From the NCBI GenBank assembly GCA_035689185.1, contig DASSLY010000044.1, positions 72,383 through 136,382 on the forward strand: a DNA stretch of 64,000 bases, given 5' to 3'. Numbering within the stretch: the stretch's first letter is position 1; each line of letters opens with the position of its first letter. The position numbers and the translations under genes are program-made. The notes below the pieces were generated by a model. It was given only the letters and a program-made list of their open reading frames with translations. It was not told the DNA's origin and searched no databases. This document shows, piece by piece, positions 9,027-17,439 of the stretch. This DNA is from DASSLY01 sp035689185. GTDB taxonomy: Bacteria; Actinomycetota; Actinomycetes; Actinomycetales; Dermatophilaceae.

Positions 9027-12000
9027 ATGTCGCAGGCGGTCGAGCGGTCCCTCGAACAGTCACGCGCGGTCCTGCTGCACAGCACGGCGGAGCTGGCGGA
9101 GCACAGGACCGGGGCCGGGGGCCTGGACCTGGAGCAGTTCCTCCGCCGGTACTACCGCCACGTCGCCACCGAGGACCTGCTGGCCCGTGCTCCCGAGGAC
9201 CTGCTGGGCGCGGCGCTGTCCCACCAGGAGATCGCCCGGACCCGGCCGGTCGGCACGGCGAACGTTCGGGTGTTCACCCCGACGGTGGAAGACCAGGGCT
9301 GGTCCTGCGGCCACAGCGTGGTGGAGATCGTCACCGACGACATGCCCTTCCTCGTCGACTCGGTGACCGCGGAGCTGTCCCGCCGCGAGCGCGCCGTCCA
9401 CCTGGTCATCCATCCCCAGCTGGTCGTGTCCCGCGACGCTGCCGGGCAGCTTCGGGAGATCCTCGGCGTGGACGCTGTGAGCGACATCGACGAGGCGCCC
9501 CCCGAGTTCGGCACGGTGGTCGAGTCGTGGATGCACGTCGAGATCGACCGGATGAGCGACGAGCCAGCGCGGGCCGAGCTGGCCGAGGCCTTGGTGGGGG
9601 TGCTCTCCGACGTACGCGACGCGGTGCAGGACTGGCCGAAGATGCGCGTCCAGTGCGACCGGACCGCGGCCGACCTGGCCGCACACCCCCCGAAGGGGCT
9701 CGATGCCGAGACGGTCGCGCTCGGGCGCAGGCTGCTGGAGTGGCTGGCCGAGGACCACTTCACCTTCCTGGGGTACCGGGAGTACGTCCTGGACGTCCGC
9801 GGGGGCGAGGACGTGCTGATCGCCGTGCCCGGCAGCGGCCTGGGGTTGCTGCGCTACGACCAGCGCCGGTCGGCCAGCTTCGGCCGGCTGAGTCCGGCGG
9901 CCCGGGCGAAGGCCCGGGAGCCCGAGCTGCTGATCATCACCAAGGCCAACTCCCGGGCCACGGTGCACCGCAATGCCTACCTGGATTACGTCGGGGTGAA
10001 GACCTTCGGCGACGACGGCGCGGTCATCGGCGAGCGGCGCTTCCTCGGCCTGTTCACCTCCAGCGCCTACACCGAGTCGGTGCTGCGGGTCCCCGTGATC
10101 GCCGAGAAGGTCGCGGAGGTCCTGATGCGCTCCGGGTTCACCCCGGACAGCCATTCCGGCAAGGACCTGCTGGAGGTCCTGGAGACCTACCCCCGCGACG
10201 AGCTCTTCCAGACCAGCGTCGACGAGTTGTACACCATCGCCACGACCGTGCTGCATCTGCAGGAGCGGCGCAAGGCCCGGCTGTTCCTGCGCAAGGACGT
10301 CTATGGCCGGTTCATGTCCTGCCTGGTCTACATCCCGCGCGACCGCTACACCACGGCAGTGCGGTTGAAGATGGAGGCCATCCTGCGGGCGGCGTTCCAG
10401 GCCGACGCGGGTGATGCCAGCGTGGACTACACGACCCGGGTGTCGGAGTCGGTGCTCGCGCGCCTGCACTTCGTCATCAGGCTGGCCCCCGGCCAGGAGA
10501 TCCGCGACGTCGACGAGGCCGCGCTGCAGCAGCGCCTCGTCGACGCGACCCGCACCTGGGAGGAGGACCTGGCCGAGGTGGCCCGGGCCGAGCATGGCGA
10601 GGAGGCGGCCGCGCGGCTGATGGGGCTGTACGGCCGGGCCTTCCCGGAAGCCTACAAGGAGGACTTCTCCCCCCGGGTCGGCGTGGTGGACCTGCGCCAC
10701 GTGGAGCAGCTGGGCGCGCCCGACTCGGTGCGGTTCAACCTCTACCACGAGCCGGGCGGCTCGGGTCGGGAGCGGCGGTTCAAGCTGTACCGGCGAGAGC
10801 CCATGTCGTTGACCGCCGTGCTGCCGCTGTTCACCGACCTCGGCGTCGAGGTGGTCGACGAGCGGCCCTACGAGATCACCCGCAGCGACGGGGTGAAGGT
10901 CTTCGTCTACGACTTCGGCCTGGTGGCGCCGCAACAGGACGGCGGGGCGTGGGGCTGGGGCAGCGGGCGGGCCGGGTCCCGCGCGGGGGACACCGTGCGC
11001 GAGCGGTTCCAGGACGCCTTCGCCGCGGTGTGGGACGGCCGGGCCGAGTCCGACGGGTTCAACGCCCTGGTGCTGGCCGCGGGGCTGACCTGGCGGCAGG
11101 TGGTGATCCTGCGGACGGCGGCGAAGTACCTGCGGCAGACCGGGTCGACGTTCAGCCAGGAGTACCTCGAGGCGGCGTTGCAGGCCAATCAGGGGCTGGC
11201 CGCCCAGCTGGTGGCGTTGTTCGAGACCCGGTTCGACCCGGCCCATCCGCGGTCCGCCGACCGGGACGCCGCCCAGGCCGAACTGGTCCAACAGATCACG
11301 GATGGGCTGGACGACGTTGCCAGCCTGGACCACGACCGCATCATCCGGGCGCTGCTCGGGGTGATCCGGGCCGGCCTGCGGACCAACTTCTACCAGCGGC
11401 CCAAGGCCGCGGCGAGCAACGGCGCCCCCGCCGCATACCTCCCGTATGTCAGCTTGAAGCTGGACCCCAGTCGGGTGCCGGACCTACCGGCGCCCCGGCC
11501 CATGTTCGAGATCTGGGTGTACGGCCCGCGGGTGGAGGGGGTGCACCTGCGGTTCGGCCGGGTCGCACGTGGCGGGCTGCGGTGGTCCGACCGTCGAGAG
11601 GACTTCCGCACCGAGATCCTCGGGCTGGTCAAGGCGCAGATGGTGAAGAACGCGGTCATCGTGCCGACCGGGTCGAAGGGCGGCTTCTACGCCAAGGCGC
11701 TTCCCGACCCGGCGGTCGACCGCGACGCCTGGCTGGCCGAAGGGGTCAGTGCGTACACGATGTTCATCTCCGGGATGCTGGACATCACCGACAACCGCAT
11801 CGGCGGCACGGTCCAGCCGCCCGCCGATGTCGTGCGCCACGACGGCGACGACCCGTATCTCGTGGTGGCCGCCGACAAGGGGACCGCCACCTTCAGCGAC
11901 ATCGCCAACCGGGTGGCCCAGTCCTACGGCTTCTGGCTGGATGACGGGTTCGCCTCGGGCGGCTCGGCGGGATATGACCACAAGGCGATGGGGATCACCG

Positions 12001-13985
12001 CGCGCGGGGCGTGGGAGTCGGTGAAGCGGCACTTCCGCGAGCTGGGGCTGGACACCCAGACCGAGGACTTCACCGCGGTCGGGATCGGCGACATGTCCGG
12101 CGACGTGTTCGGCAACGGCATGCTGCTCTCGGAGCACATCTTGCTGCTGGCCGCCTTCGACCACCGGCACATCTTCCTGGACCCCACGCCGGACGCGGCG
12201 TCCTCGTATGCCGAGCGCCGCCGCCTGTTCGAGCTGCCGCGGTCATCCTGGGCGGACTACGACAGCTCGCTGATCTCCGCCGGGGGTGGCGTGTTCTCCC
12301 GGTCGGCCAAGTCGGTCCCGGTGTCCGCCGCTGCGGCGGCCGCGCTCGGACTGCCCGGGGAGGCCTCGATCACCCCGGCCGAGCTGATGAAGGCCATCCT
12401 GGTGGCGCCGGTGGACCTGCTCTGGAACGGCGGCATCGGCACGTACGTGAAGGCGGCCGCGGAGACCCACGCCGAGATCGGCGACCGCGCGAACGACGCG
12501 ATCCGGGTGGACGGCGGGCGGCTGCGCTGCAAGGTGATCGGGGAGGGCGGCAACCTGGGCTGCTCGCAGCTGGGCCGGATCGAGGCGTCCTTCGCCGGTG
12601 TGCGGGTGAACACGGACGCCATCGACAACTCCGCCGGCGTCGACACCTCCGACCACGAGGTGAACATCAAGATCCTGCTGTCGGCCATGGTCCGCGACGG
12701 CGACCTGACCCTGAAACAGCGCAACACCCTGCTGGTGTCGATGACCGAGGAGGTGGCGACCCAGGTCTTGCGGGACAACTACGAGCAGAACGTCCTGCTC
12801 GGCAACGCCCGCGCCCAGGAGAACGTCATGCTGCCCGTGCACCGGCGGCTGATGCACTGGTTGGAGGAGCGCGGCGACCTGGACCGGGCGTTGGAGTTCC
12901 TGCCCTCCGACGGCGAGCTGGACCGCCGTTTCGAGGCCGGCACGGGGTTGAAGAGCCCCGAGTTCTCGGTGCTCGTGGCCTACACGAAGCTCGCGCTCAA
13001 GCACGACCTGCTGCCCACCGACGTCCCGGACGAGCCGTGGTTCCAGCAGACCCTGCGCGCCTACTTCCCCGCCCCGATCCGGGAGCAGTATGCCGACCAG
13101 CTCGCCTCCCACCCGCTGCGGCGGGAGATCGTCACCAACGCCATCGTGAACTCGATGGTCAACCGGGGCGGGATCACCTTCGCGTTCCGCTCCACCGAGG
13201 AGACCGGGGCGTCAGTGGCCCAGATCGCCCGGGCCTTCGTGGTGTGCCGGGAGGTCTTCGACCTCGGCTCGTTCGTGGCTGCGGTCGAGGAGCTGGACAA
13301 CGTCGTGTCGACGGCCACCCAGACCGCTCTCTACCTGGAGTTCCGCCGGTTGCTGGACCGGTCCGTGCGCTGGTTCCTGCAGAGTCGTCCGGCCACCCTG
13401 GACGTTGCCGCGGAGGTGTCCCGGTTCTCCGCCGTGGTGGCGCAGTTCGGCCCGAAGATGCCCAAGTTGCTCCAGGGCTCGGAGCGGGAACGGCTCGAGC
13501 GGCGGGCCACGGAGCTGGAACGGCTGGGCGCGCCGCCGGCGGTCGCCCACCGGGCTGCGTCCCTGCTGGACCAGTTCTCGCTGCTGGATGTCGTGGAAAC
13601 GTGCGCGGACACCGGGCGCTCGGCGGCGGAGGTGGCGCCGGTGTACTACGCCGTGTCGGAGCGATTCGGCATCGACGGGATGCTCACCCGGGTGACCCGG
13701 CTGCCGCGGGACGACCGGTGGGACGCGCTGGCGCGCGGGGCGCTGCGTGACGACTTGTATGCCGTGCTGGAGTCGCTCACGCGCTCGGTGCTGGACGCCT
13801 CCTCGGCGGAGGACACCCCGGAGCAGCGGATCGAGCAGTGGGCGGCCGCCAATGCGGAGTCCCTCACCCGCGCGCGGGCCGCGCTGGCCGGCATCGAACG
13901 GCTGGAACACCCGGGCATCTCGGCACTCTCGGTCGCGCTCCGCACGTTGCGTGGCGTGATCAAGACGGGTGCGGCGACGACCTGA
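9027..13985 (+). CDS. gdh: NAD-specific glutamate dehydrogenase, large (180-kDa) type
   Basis: A 1652-residue enzyme of the large NAD-GDH class (like Mycobacterium Rv2476c), which deaminates glutamate to 2-oxoglutarate in the catabolic direction. The first half holds ACT-like regulatory regions, for example CGHSVVEIVTDDMPFLVDSV near residue 100. The catalytic domain contains RWSDRREDFRTEILGL, then PTGSKGGFYAK with the substrate-binding lysine, and IGDMSGDVFGNGMLLSEH of the dinucleotide-binding half. Start ATG 9027 follows AAGGGAGTG. Class members are usually 1550-1650 residues, so this one is complete. A tandem-repeat block follows the stop directly. Confidence 0.95.
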   Translation: MSQAVERSLEQSRAVLLHSTAELAEHRTGAGGLDLEQFLRRYYRHVATEDLLARAPEDLLGAALSHQEIARTRPVGTANVRVFTPTVEDQGWSCGHSVVEIVTDDMPFLVDSVTAELSRRERAVHLVIHPQLVVSRDAAGQLREILGVDAVSDIDEAPPEFGTVVESWMHVEIDRMSDEPARAELAEALVGVLSDVRDAVQDWPKMRVQCDRTAADLAAHPPKGLDAETVALGRRLLEWLAEDHFTFLGYREYVLDVRGGEDVLIAVPGSGLGLLRYDQRRSASFGRLSPAARAKAREPELLIITKANSRATVHRNAYLDYVGVKTFGDDGAVIGERRFLGLFTSSAYTESVLRVPVIAEKVAEVLMRSGFTPDSHSGKDLLEVLETYPRDELFQTSVDELYTIATTVLHLQERRKARLFLRKDVYGRFMSCLVYIPRDRYTTAVRLKMEAILRAAFQADAGDASVDYTTRVSESVLARLHFVIRLAPGQEIRDVDEAALQQRLVDATRTWEEDLAEVARAEHGEEAAARLMGLYGRAFPEAYKEDFSPRVGVVDLRHVEQLGAPDSVRFNLYHEPGGSGRERRFKLYRREPMSLTAVLPLFTDLGVEVVDERPYEITRSDGVKVFVYDFGLVAPQQDGGAWGWGSGRAGSRAGDTVRERFQDAFAAVWDGRAESDGFNALVLAAGLTWRQVVILRTAAKYLRQTGSTFSQEYLEAALQANQGLAAQLVALFETRFDPAHPRSADRDAAQAELVQQITDGLDDVASLDHDRIIRALLGVIRAGLRTNFYQRPKAAASNGAPAAYLPYVSLKLDPSRVPDLPAPRPMFEIWVYGPRVEGVHLRFGRVARGGLRWSDRREDFRTEILGLVKAQMVKNAVIVPTGSKGGFYAKALPDPAVDRDAWLAEGVSAYTMFISGMLDITDNRIGGTVQPPADVVRHDGDDPYLVVAADKGTATFSDIANRVAQSYGFWLDDGFASGGSAGYDHKAMGITARGAWESVKRHFRELGLDTQTEDFTAVGIGDMSGDVFGNGMLLSEHILLLAAFDHRHIFLDPTPDAASSYAERRRLFELPRSSWADYDSSLISAGGGVFSRSAKSVPVSAAAAAALGLPGEASITPAELMKAILVAPVDLLWNGGIGTYVKAAAETHAEIGDRANDAIRVDGGRLRCKVIGEGGNLGCSQLGRIEASFAGVRVNTDAIDNSAGVDTSDHEVNIKILLSAMVRDGDLTLKQRNTLLVSMTEEVATQVLRDNYEQNVLLGNARAQENVMLPVHRRLMHWLEERGDLDRALEFLPSDGELDRRFEAGTGLKSPEFSVLVAYTKLALKHDLLPTDVPDEPWFQQTLRAYFPAPIREQYADQLASHPLRREIVTNAIVNSMVNRGGITFAFRSTEETGASVAQIARAFVVCREVFDLGSFVAAVEELDNVVSTATQTALYLEFRRLLDRSVRWFLQSRPATLDVAAEVSRFSAVVAQFGPKMPKLLQGSERERLERRATELERLGAPPAVAHRAASLLDQFSLLDVVETCADTGRSAAEVAPVYYAVSERFGIDGMLTRVTRLPRDDRWDALARGALRDDLYAVLESLTRSVLDASSAEDTPEQRIEQWAAANAESLTRARAALAGIERLEHPGISALSVALRTLRGVIKTGAATT

Positions 13986-14378
13986 GCGGCCGGCTCCGCA
14001 CGCGGCCTGGCAGGCGAGCGGCTTGGCAGGGCCGGCCCCGCTGGCGAGCGGCCGGCTTGGCGGGCGAGCGGCTTGGCACGCGGCCGGCTTGGCAGGCGGC
14101 CGGCTTGGCAGGCGAGCGGCTTGGCAGGCGGCCGGCTTGGCAGGCGAGCGGCTTGGCACGCGGCCGGCTTGGCAGGCGAGCGGCTTGGCAGGCGAGCGGC
14201 TTGGCAGGCGAGCGGCTCGGCACGCGGCCGGCTTGGCACGCGGCTGGCTCCGCACGCGGCCGGCTTGGCACGCGGCCGGCTCCGCACGCGCCCGGCTCCG
14301 CACGCGGCCGGCTTGGCAGGCGAGCGGCTCGGCACGCGGCCGGCTCCGCACGCGGCCGGCTCCGCACGCGGCCGGCGC
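13986..14378. repeat. 16-bp minisatellite, ~24 copies
   Basis: Begins at the dehydrogenase stop codon. The unit is 16 bases: CGGC, then TTGGCA, TCGGCA or TCCGCA, then GGCGAG, CGCGGC or GGCGGC. Two or three alternative halves are shuffled, so neighbouring units differ but the 16-base register holds. Because 16 is not a multiple of three, every frame is open and the apparent proteins there (RRLARGLAGERLG-like) are artefacts. Bases 14379-14545 after it hold no gene. Confidence 0.9.
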
Positions 14379-14545
14379 GTCCTGCACGCTGCCGCGCAGA
14401 CACGCTCGCGTGTCCGCGCGCTTGCTGCTCGGACCTGAACAGTTGCGGGCTCGTGTGGGGGCTGTTCCGCCCCCTTTCGGGCAGCCCGTGGTGGCACCCA
14501 GCGGCGGCCGTGACCGGTAGGCGGATGCTTGTCGGCGCGCCTCAG

Positions 14546-14551
14546 TAGGGT
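14546..14551 (+). promoter_or_regulatory. -10 element TAGGGT of pdtaS
   Basis: TAGGGT ends six bases before the GTG start and no ribosome-binding site lies between, so a leaderless transcript is likely. Confidence 0.35.
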
Positions 14552-14557
14552 CGAGTC

Positions 14558-16039
14558 GTGCCGACGTTGAACGAGGTGTTGCGGGGTCAGACGCACCTCA
14601 ACGCCGACGACGTCGAATGGCTGCACCTGCTGGTGGGGGACTGGCAGCTGCTGTCCGATCTGTCGTTCGCCGATCTGGTCCTCTGGGTGCCTGTGGCCCC
14701 GCGAACCTGGCGGGCGGTCGCGCACGTGCGGCCGACCACCGGGCCGATGGTGTTCTACGAGGACGTGGTCGGTCACGTCGCCTACGGGCGGCTACAGGCG
14801 GCCATCGAGGACGCGTTCGATCAGGGCCGCATCGTGGGCGAACCGGAGCCGGAGTGGCGAGACAACCTGCCGGCCCGGGAGGAGGCGATCCCGGTGGTTC
14901 GTGCCGGCCGCAGGATCGCAGCACTGACGCGGCATACGAACCTCGCAACAATGCGGACGCCGAGCCGGCTGGAGCTCACCTATGTCGCGACAGCCGACGC
15001 GTTAGCCCGGATGATCGCGTCCGGGGACTTCCCGACGATGTCCCCCGCCAGCGGCCGTCGGCGCGGGGCCCCCCGGGTCGGCGACGGCGTGGTGCGTCTG
15101 GACGCGGCCGGGGTGGTCACCTACGCCAGCCCGAACGCGCTGTCGGCGATCCACCGCCTCGGCTACCACGCGGACCTGGTCGGGTCCTCGCTGGAGGTCG
15201 TGGTGCTGGAGGTGCTGCGGGACGAGCCGGCACCGGAGGACAGCGTCCGGGCCGTCGTGACGGGCCGTGCGCCGTGGCGCACCGAACTGGAGACCGCGGG
15301 TGCCAGCGTTTCCGTGCGAGCGATCCCGCTGACCGAGAACGGGCGCCGGGAGGGGGCGCTGTTGCTGCTGCGCGACGTCAGCGAGCTCCGCCGCCGGGAG
15401 CAGGAGCTTCTCACCAAGGACGCGACGATCCGCGAGATCCACCACCGGGTCAAGAACAACCTGCAGACGGTGGCCGCGCTGCTGCGGCTGCAGGCCCGGC
15501 GCCTGCCGCCGGGCGAGTCGAGGGCGGCGCTTGACGAGGCGGGGCGCCGCGTGGGCACGATCGCGCTGGTCCACGAGACGTTGAGTCAGGGTTTCGACGA
15601 GACAGTCGACTTCGACGAGATCGCGACTCGCGTGTTGGCCAATGCCGTGGAAGTGGCTCGGCGCGGCGTGCCGGTGTCGGCGCGGCGCGAGGGCGGTTTC
15701 GGCCGTCTCCGCGCCGAGGACGCCACCTCCCTGGCGATGGTCGTCACCGAGTTGGTCCACAACGCGGTGGAGCACGGGCTGGTCTCCTCGGGCGGCAGCG
15801 TCGTGCTCGGCGCGGAACGCCGCGTCGAAGGCGGAGCCGACCTGCTCAGGGTCACCGTCAGCGACGACGGCGAGGGTCTTCCCGACGACTTCGACCCGCG
15901 CCGCTCTGGGCTTGGCACCCAGATCGTGACGTCGTTGGTGGAAGACCTGCGCGGAGAGATTGCCTGGACCTCAGACGAAGGAGCCGGGACGCAGGTGAGG
16001 TTCCTGGCCCGGCTCCGTCCGATCGGAGATGGAGGCTAA
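14558..16039 (+). CDS. pdtaS: Sensor histidine kinase PdtaS
   Basis: A 493-residue soluble histidine kinase of the PdtaS type; in mycobacteria PdtaS phosphorylates the RNA-binding antiterminator PdtaR. Order: N-terminal GAF-like kinase domain (residues ~5-150), PAS domain (~165-285), HisKA_2 dimerisation helix with EIHHRVKNNLQTVAALLRLQ (His295/His296), then an HATPase_c domain with ELVHNAVEHGL (N box), DDGEGLP (G1) and GLGTQIV (G2). No membrane segment. Next to whiB1, as in Mycobacterium (Rv3220c-Rv3219), which supports the name. Its TAA stop overlaps the whiB1 TAG stop on the other strand by three bases. Confidence 0.92.
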   Translation: MPTLNEVLRGQTHLNADDVEWLHLLVGDWQLLSDLSFADLVLWVPVAPRTWRAVAHVRPTTGPMVFYEDVVGHVAYGRLQAAIEDAFDQGRIVGEPEPEWRDNLPAREEAIPVVRAGRRIAALTRHTNLATMRTPSRLELTYVATADALARMIASGDFPTMSPASGRRRGAPRVGDGVVRLDAAGVVTYASPNALSAIHRLGYHADLVGSSLEVVVLEVLRDEPAPEDSVRAVVTGRAPWRTELETAGASVSVRAIPLTENGRREGALLLLRDVSELRRREQELLTKDATIREIHHRVKNNLQTVAALLRLQARRLPPGESRAALDEAGRRVGTIALVHETLSQGFDETVDFDEIATRVLANAVEVARRGVPVSARREGGFGRLRAEDATSLAMVVTELVHNAVEHGLVSSGGSVVLGAERRVEGGADLLRVTVSDDGEGLPDDFDPRRSGLGTQIVTSLVEDLRGEIAWTSDEGAGTQVRFLARLRPIGDGG

Positions 16040-16284
16040 CTGGCGCGGCGCGCCCGGGCGTTGCGTCGCTTGAGCGCCCGGCGCTCGTCCTCGGAGAGCC
16101 CGCCCCATACGCCGGCGTCCTGGCCGGTCTCCAACGCCCACTTCAGGCAGGTGTCGACGACGTCGCAACGACGGCAAACGGCCTTGGCCTCTTCGATCTG
16201 TTGGAGCGCCGGACCAGTGTTCCCGATCGGGAAGAAGAGTTCGGGGTCCTCGTCGAGGCAGGCTGCGCGGTTGCGCCAGTCCAT
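16036..16284 (-). CDS. whiB1: WhiB1 iron-sulfur transcription factor
   Basis: An 82-residue WhiB-family protein that binds a nitric-oxide-sensitive [4Fe-4S] cluster and, in the mycobacterial protein, sigma-A region 4. Cluster cysteines are Cys9, Cys37, Cys40 and Cys46, at the same numbers as in M. tuberculosis WhiB1. The turn GVWGGLSEDERRALKRRNAR follows, then a basic tail. The start ATG at 16284 (MDWRNRAACLDEDPELFF) is preferred over an upstream in-frame ATG because AAGGAG lies ten bases before it and it matches the orthologue. Convergent with pdtaS. Confidence 0.95.
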   Translation of the reverse strand: MDWRNRAACLDEDPELFFPIGNTGPALQQIEEAKAVCRRCDVVDTCLKWALETGQDAGVWGGLSEDERRALKRRNARARRAS

Positions 16285-16773
16285 GGTCGTTGTGCTCCTT
16301 GGTCTCATGTCCGTTGGTCAGAGTCGGGATCGCTGCTGAGGTCCGCGGTGCAGGTCTTCTTGCGGTGCTGTCTTCTTAGGCGGTCAGGTCTGACGTGGTG
16401 CTGCGGTGGTTCGGGGTGTATTCGCTCACGTGTGCTGGTTCGGTTGTCGATAGTGCGCGGTGGTGCGACGGCGGTCAACCCTGGGAGACTGCCGTTGGAA
16501 TCTCTTGGTGCCCCCGTCAGGCGATCCTTACCCAACAGCAGCCGACGACAGGCACGCCTACAGGGCCAACGTCGTCGTAGGCCTGCTTGTTCCTAGCGTC
16601 ACAGACGTGGGGCCGCCTCGACAAGGGGTTACGACGATGTTTCACACAATCCCGGACGACGGACCCGGTTGACGGGCACGACCGTGGTCCGGGCTGGTTG
16701 GCCACGGGATCCCGCTCACGGCCCGGGCAATCTGGGTTCAGGACTGCACTTTTCAGTCGTACTGTGTGGGGCC
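16285..16773. other. Non-coding region upstream of whiB1
   Basis: About 490 bases with somewhat lower GC between divergent whiB1 and the membrane protein at 16774. Short open frames here have no good start or coding character. It must hold the whiB1 promoter. A CRP-like site is listed separately. Confidence 0.5.
16416..16429. promoter_or_regulatory. Possible CRP/FNR-family site GTG-N8-CAC
   Basis: GTGTATTCGCTCAC has the GTG-N8-CAC spacing of the Crp consensus (TGTGA-N6-TCACA), about 130 bases upstream of the whiB1 start. In M. tuberculosis, Crp (Rv3676) and cAMP control whiB1, so the site is plausible by analogy. The match covers the core trinucleotides and one flanking T only. Confidence 0.3.
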
Positions 16774-17439
16774 ATGAGCCGTCCCGGGCACCGCCGACGT
16801 CCGGGCGAGCGTCCCGTACGGGGGGATGGTCACGCGCCTCGACCCGAGCAGCTGCCGTCCGGGTCGGCCCCGCGACCCGGCTCCGGTCACGGGTCGTCGG
16901 GTCACCGCGGGCCGCCGGTGGTGGCCACGCCTGGCGAACCAGCGAGCGGGGCGGTCGCACGAGTCGGGTCAGGCGCTGGGGCGGCCAGACCCGCCGAAGG
17001 GGCGAAGTCTCGGGGTGAGCAGGTCAGCGCAGTTGACGAGGATCGGGTGGCGGCGCCGTTCCCGCCGGCCAGGCTTGCGGCTGGGCCAGGATGGGCCGGT
17101 CGAGTGGCAGCGGGACTGCTTGGCCTGCAGGGGCTGGTGCTGGTCGGGATCGTCGTGTTCTACCTCGTCGAGTTGGCTCGCGGCGCGGGCCAAAGCACCA
17201 CCCGGGTGCTCGGGTCATCGGCGGTGATCCTCGTCTTCGCCGCCGGGCTCGCGGCACTGGCCGTCCAGGTCTGGCGTGGCGCCTCCCGGGCCCGCACGGG
17301 CGCCGGAGTGTGGCAGGTGCTGCTGGTCCTGGTGGGGGTCAGCCTGCTCCAGGCGGACGAGCCATGGCCAGGCTTCGCCCTGCTGCTGCTGGCCGTCACC
17401 ACGTTGGCGGGCCTCGTTCTCGACCGCCGTCGGGATTGA
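16774..17439 (+). CDS. Putative membrane protein with Pro/Arg-rich N-terminus
   Basis: A 221-residue protein from the ATG at 16774 (MSRPGHRRRPGERP). Residues 1-100 are low-complexity Pro/Gly/Arg/Ala; the C-terminal half has about four hydrophobic segments (VAAGLLGLQGLVLVGIVVFY, a second ending VFAAGLAALAVQV, then VWQVLLVLVGVSLL and GFALLLLAVTTLAGLVL). An earlier in-frame ATG at 16669 is less likely because it reaches into the whiB1 promoter region. Not recognised. Its 3' end overlaps the convergent FHA-FtsK gene by 44 bases. Confidence 0.5.
   Translation: MSRPGHRRRPGERPVRGDGHAPRPEQLPSGSAPRPGSGHGSSGHRGPPVVATPGEPASGAVARVGSGAGAARPAEGAKSRGEQVSAVDEDRVAAPFPPARLAAGPGWAGRVAAGLLGLQGLVLVGIVVFYLVELARGAGQSTTRVLGSSAVILVFAAGLAALAVQVWRGASRARTGAGVWQVLLVLVGVSLLQADEPWPGFALLLLAVTTLAGLVLDRRRD

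Noticed and set aside
13986..14378. Possible CRISPR array
   Set aside because: Units are contiguous 16-base tandem copies with no unique spacers, and no cas gene is present.
16285..16672. Small proteins in the whiB1 upstream region (60-130 residues)
   Set aside because: No ribosome-binding sites, conflicting overlaps and no recognisable sequence; the region is better explained as promoter DNA.
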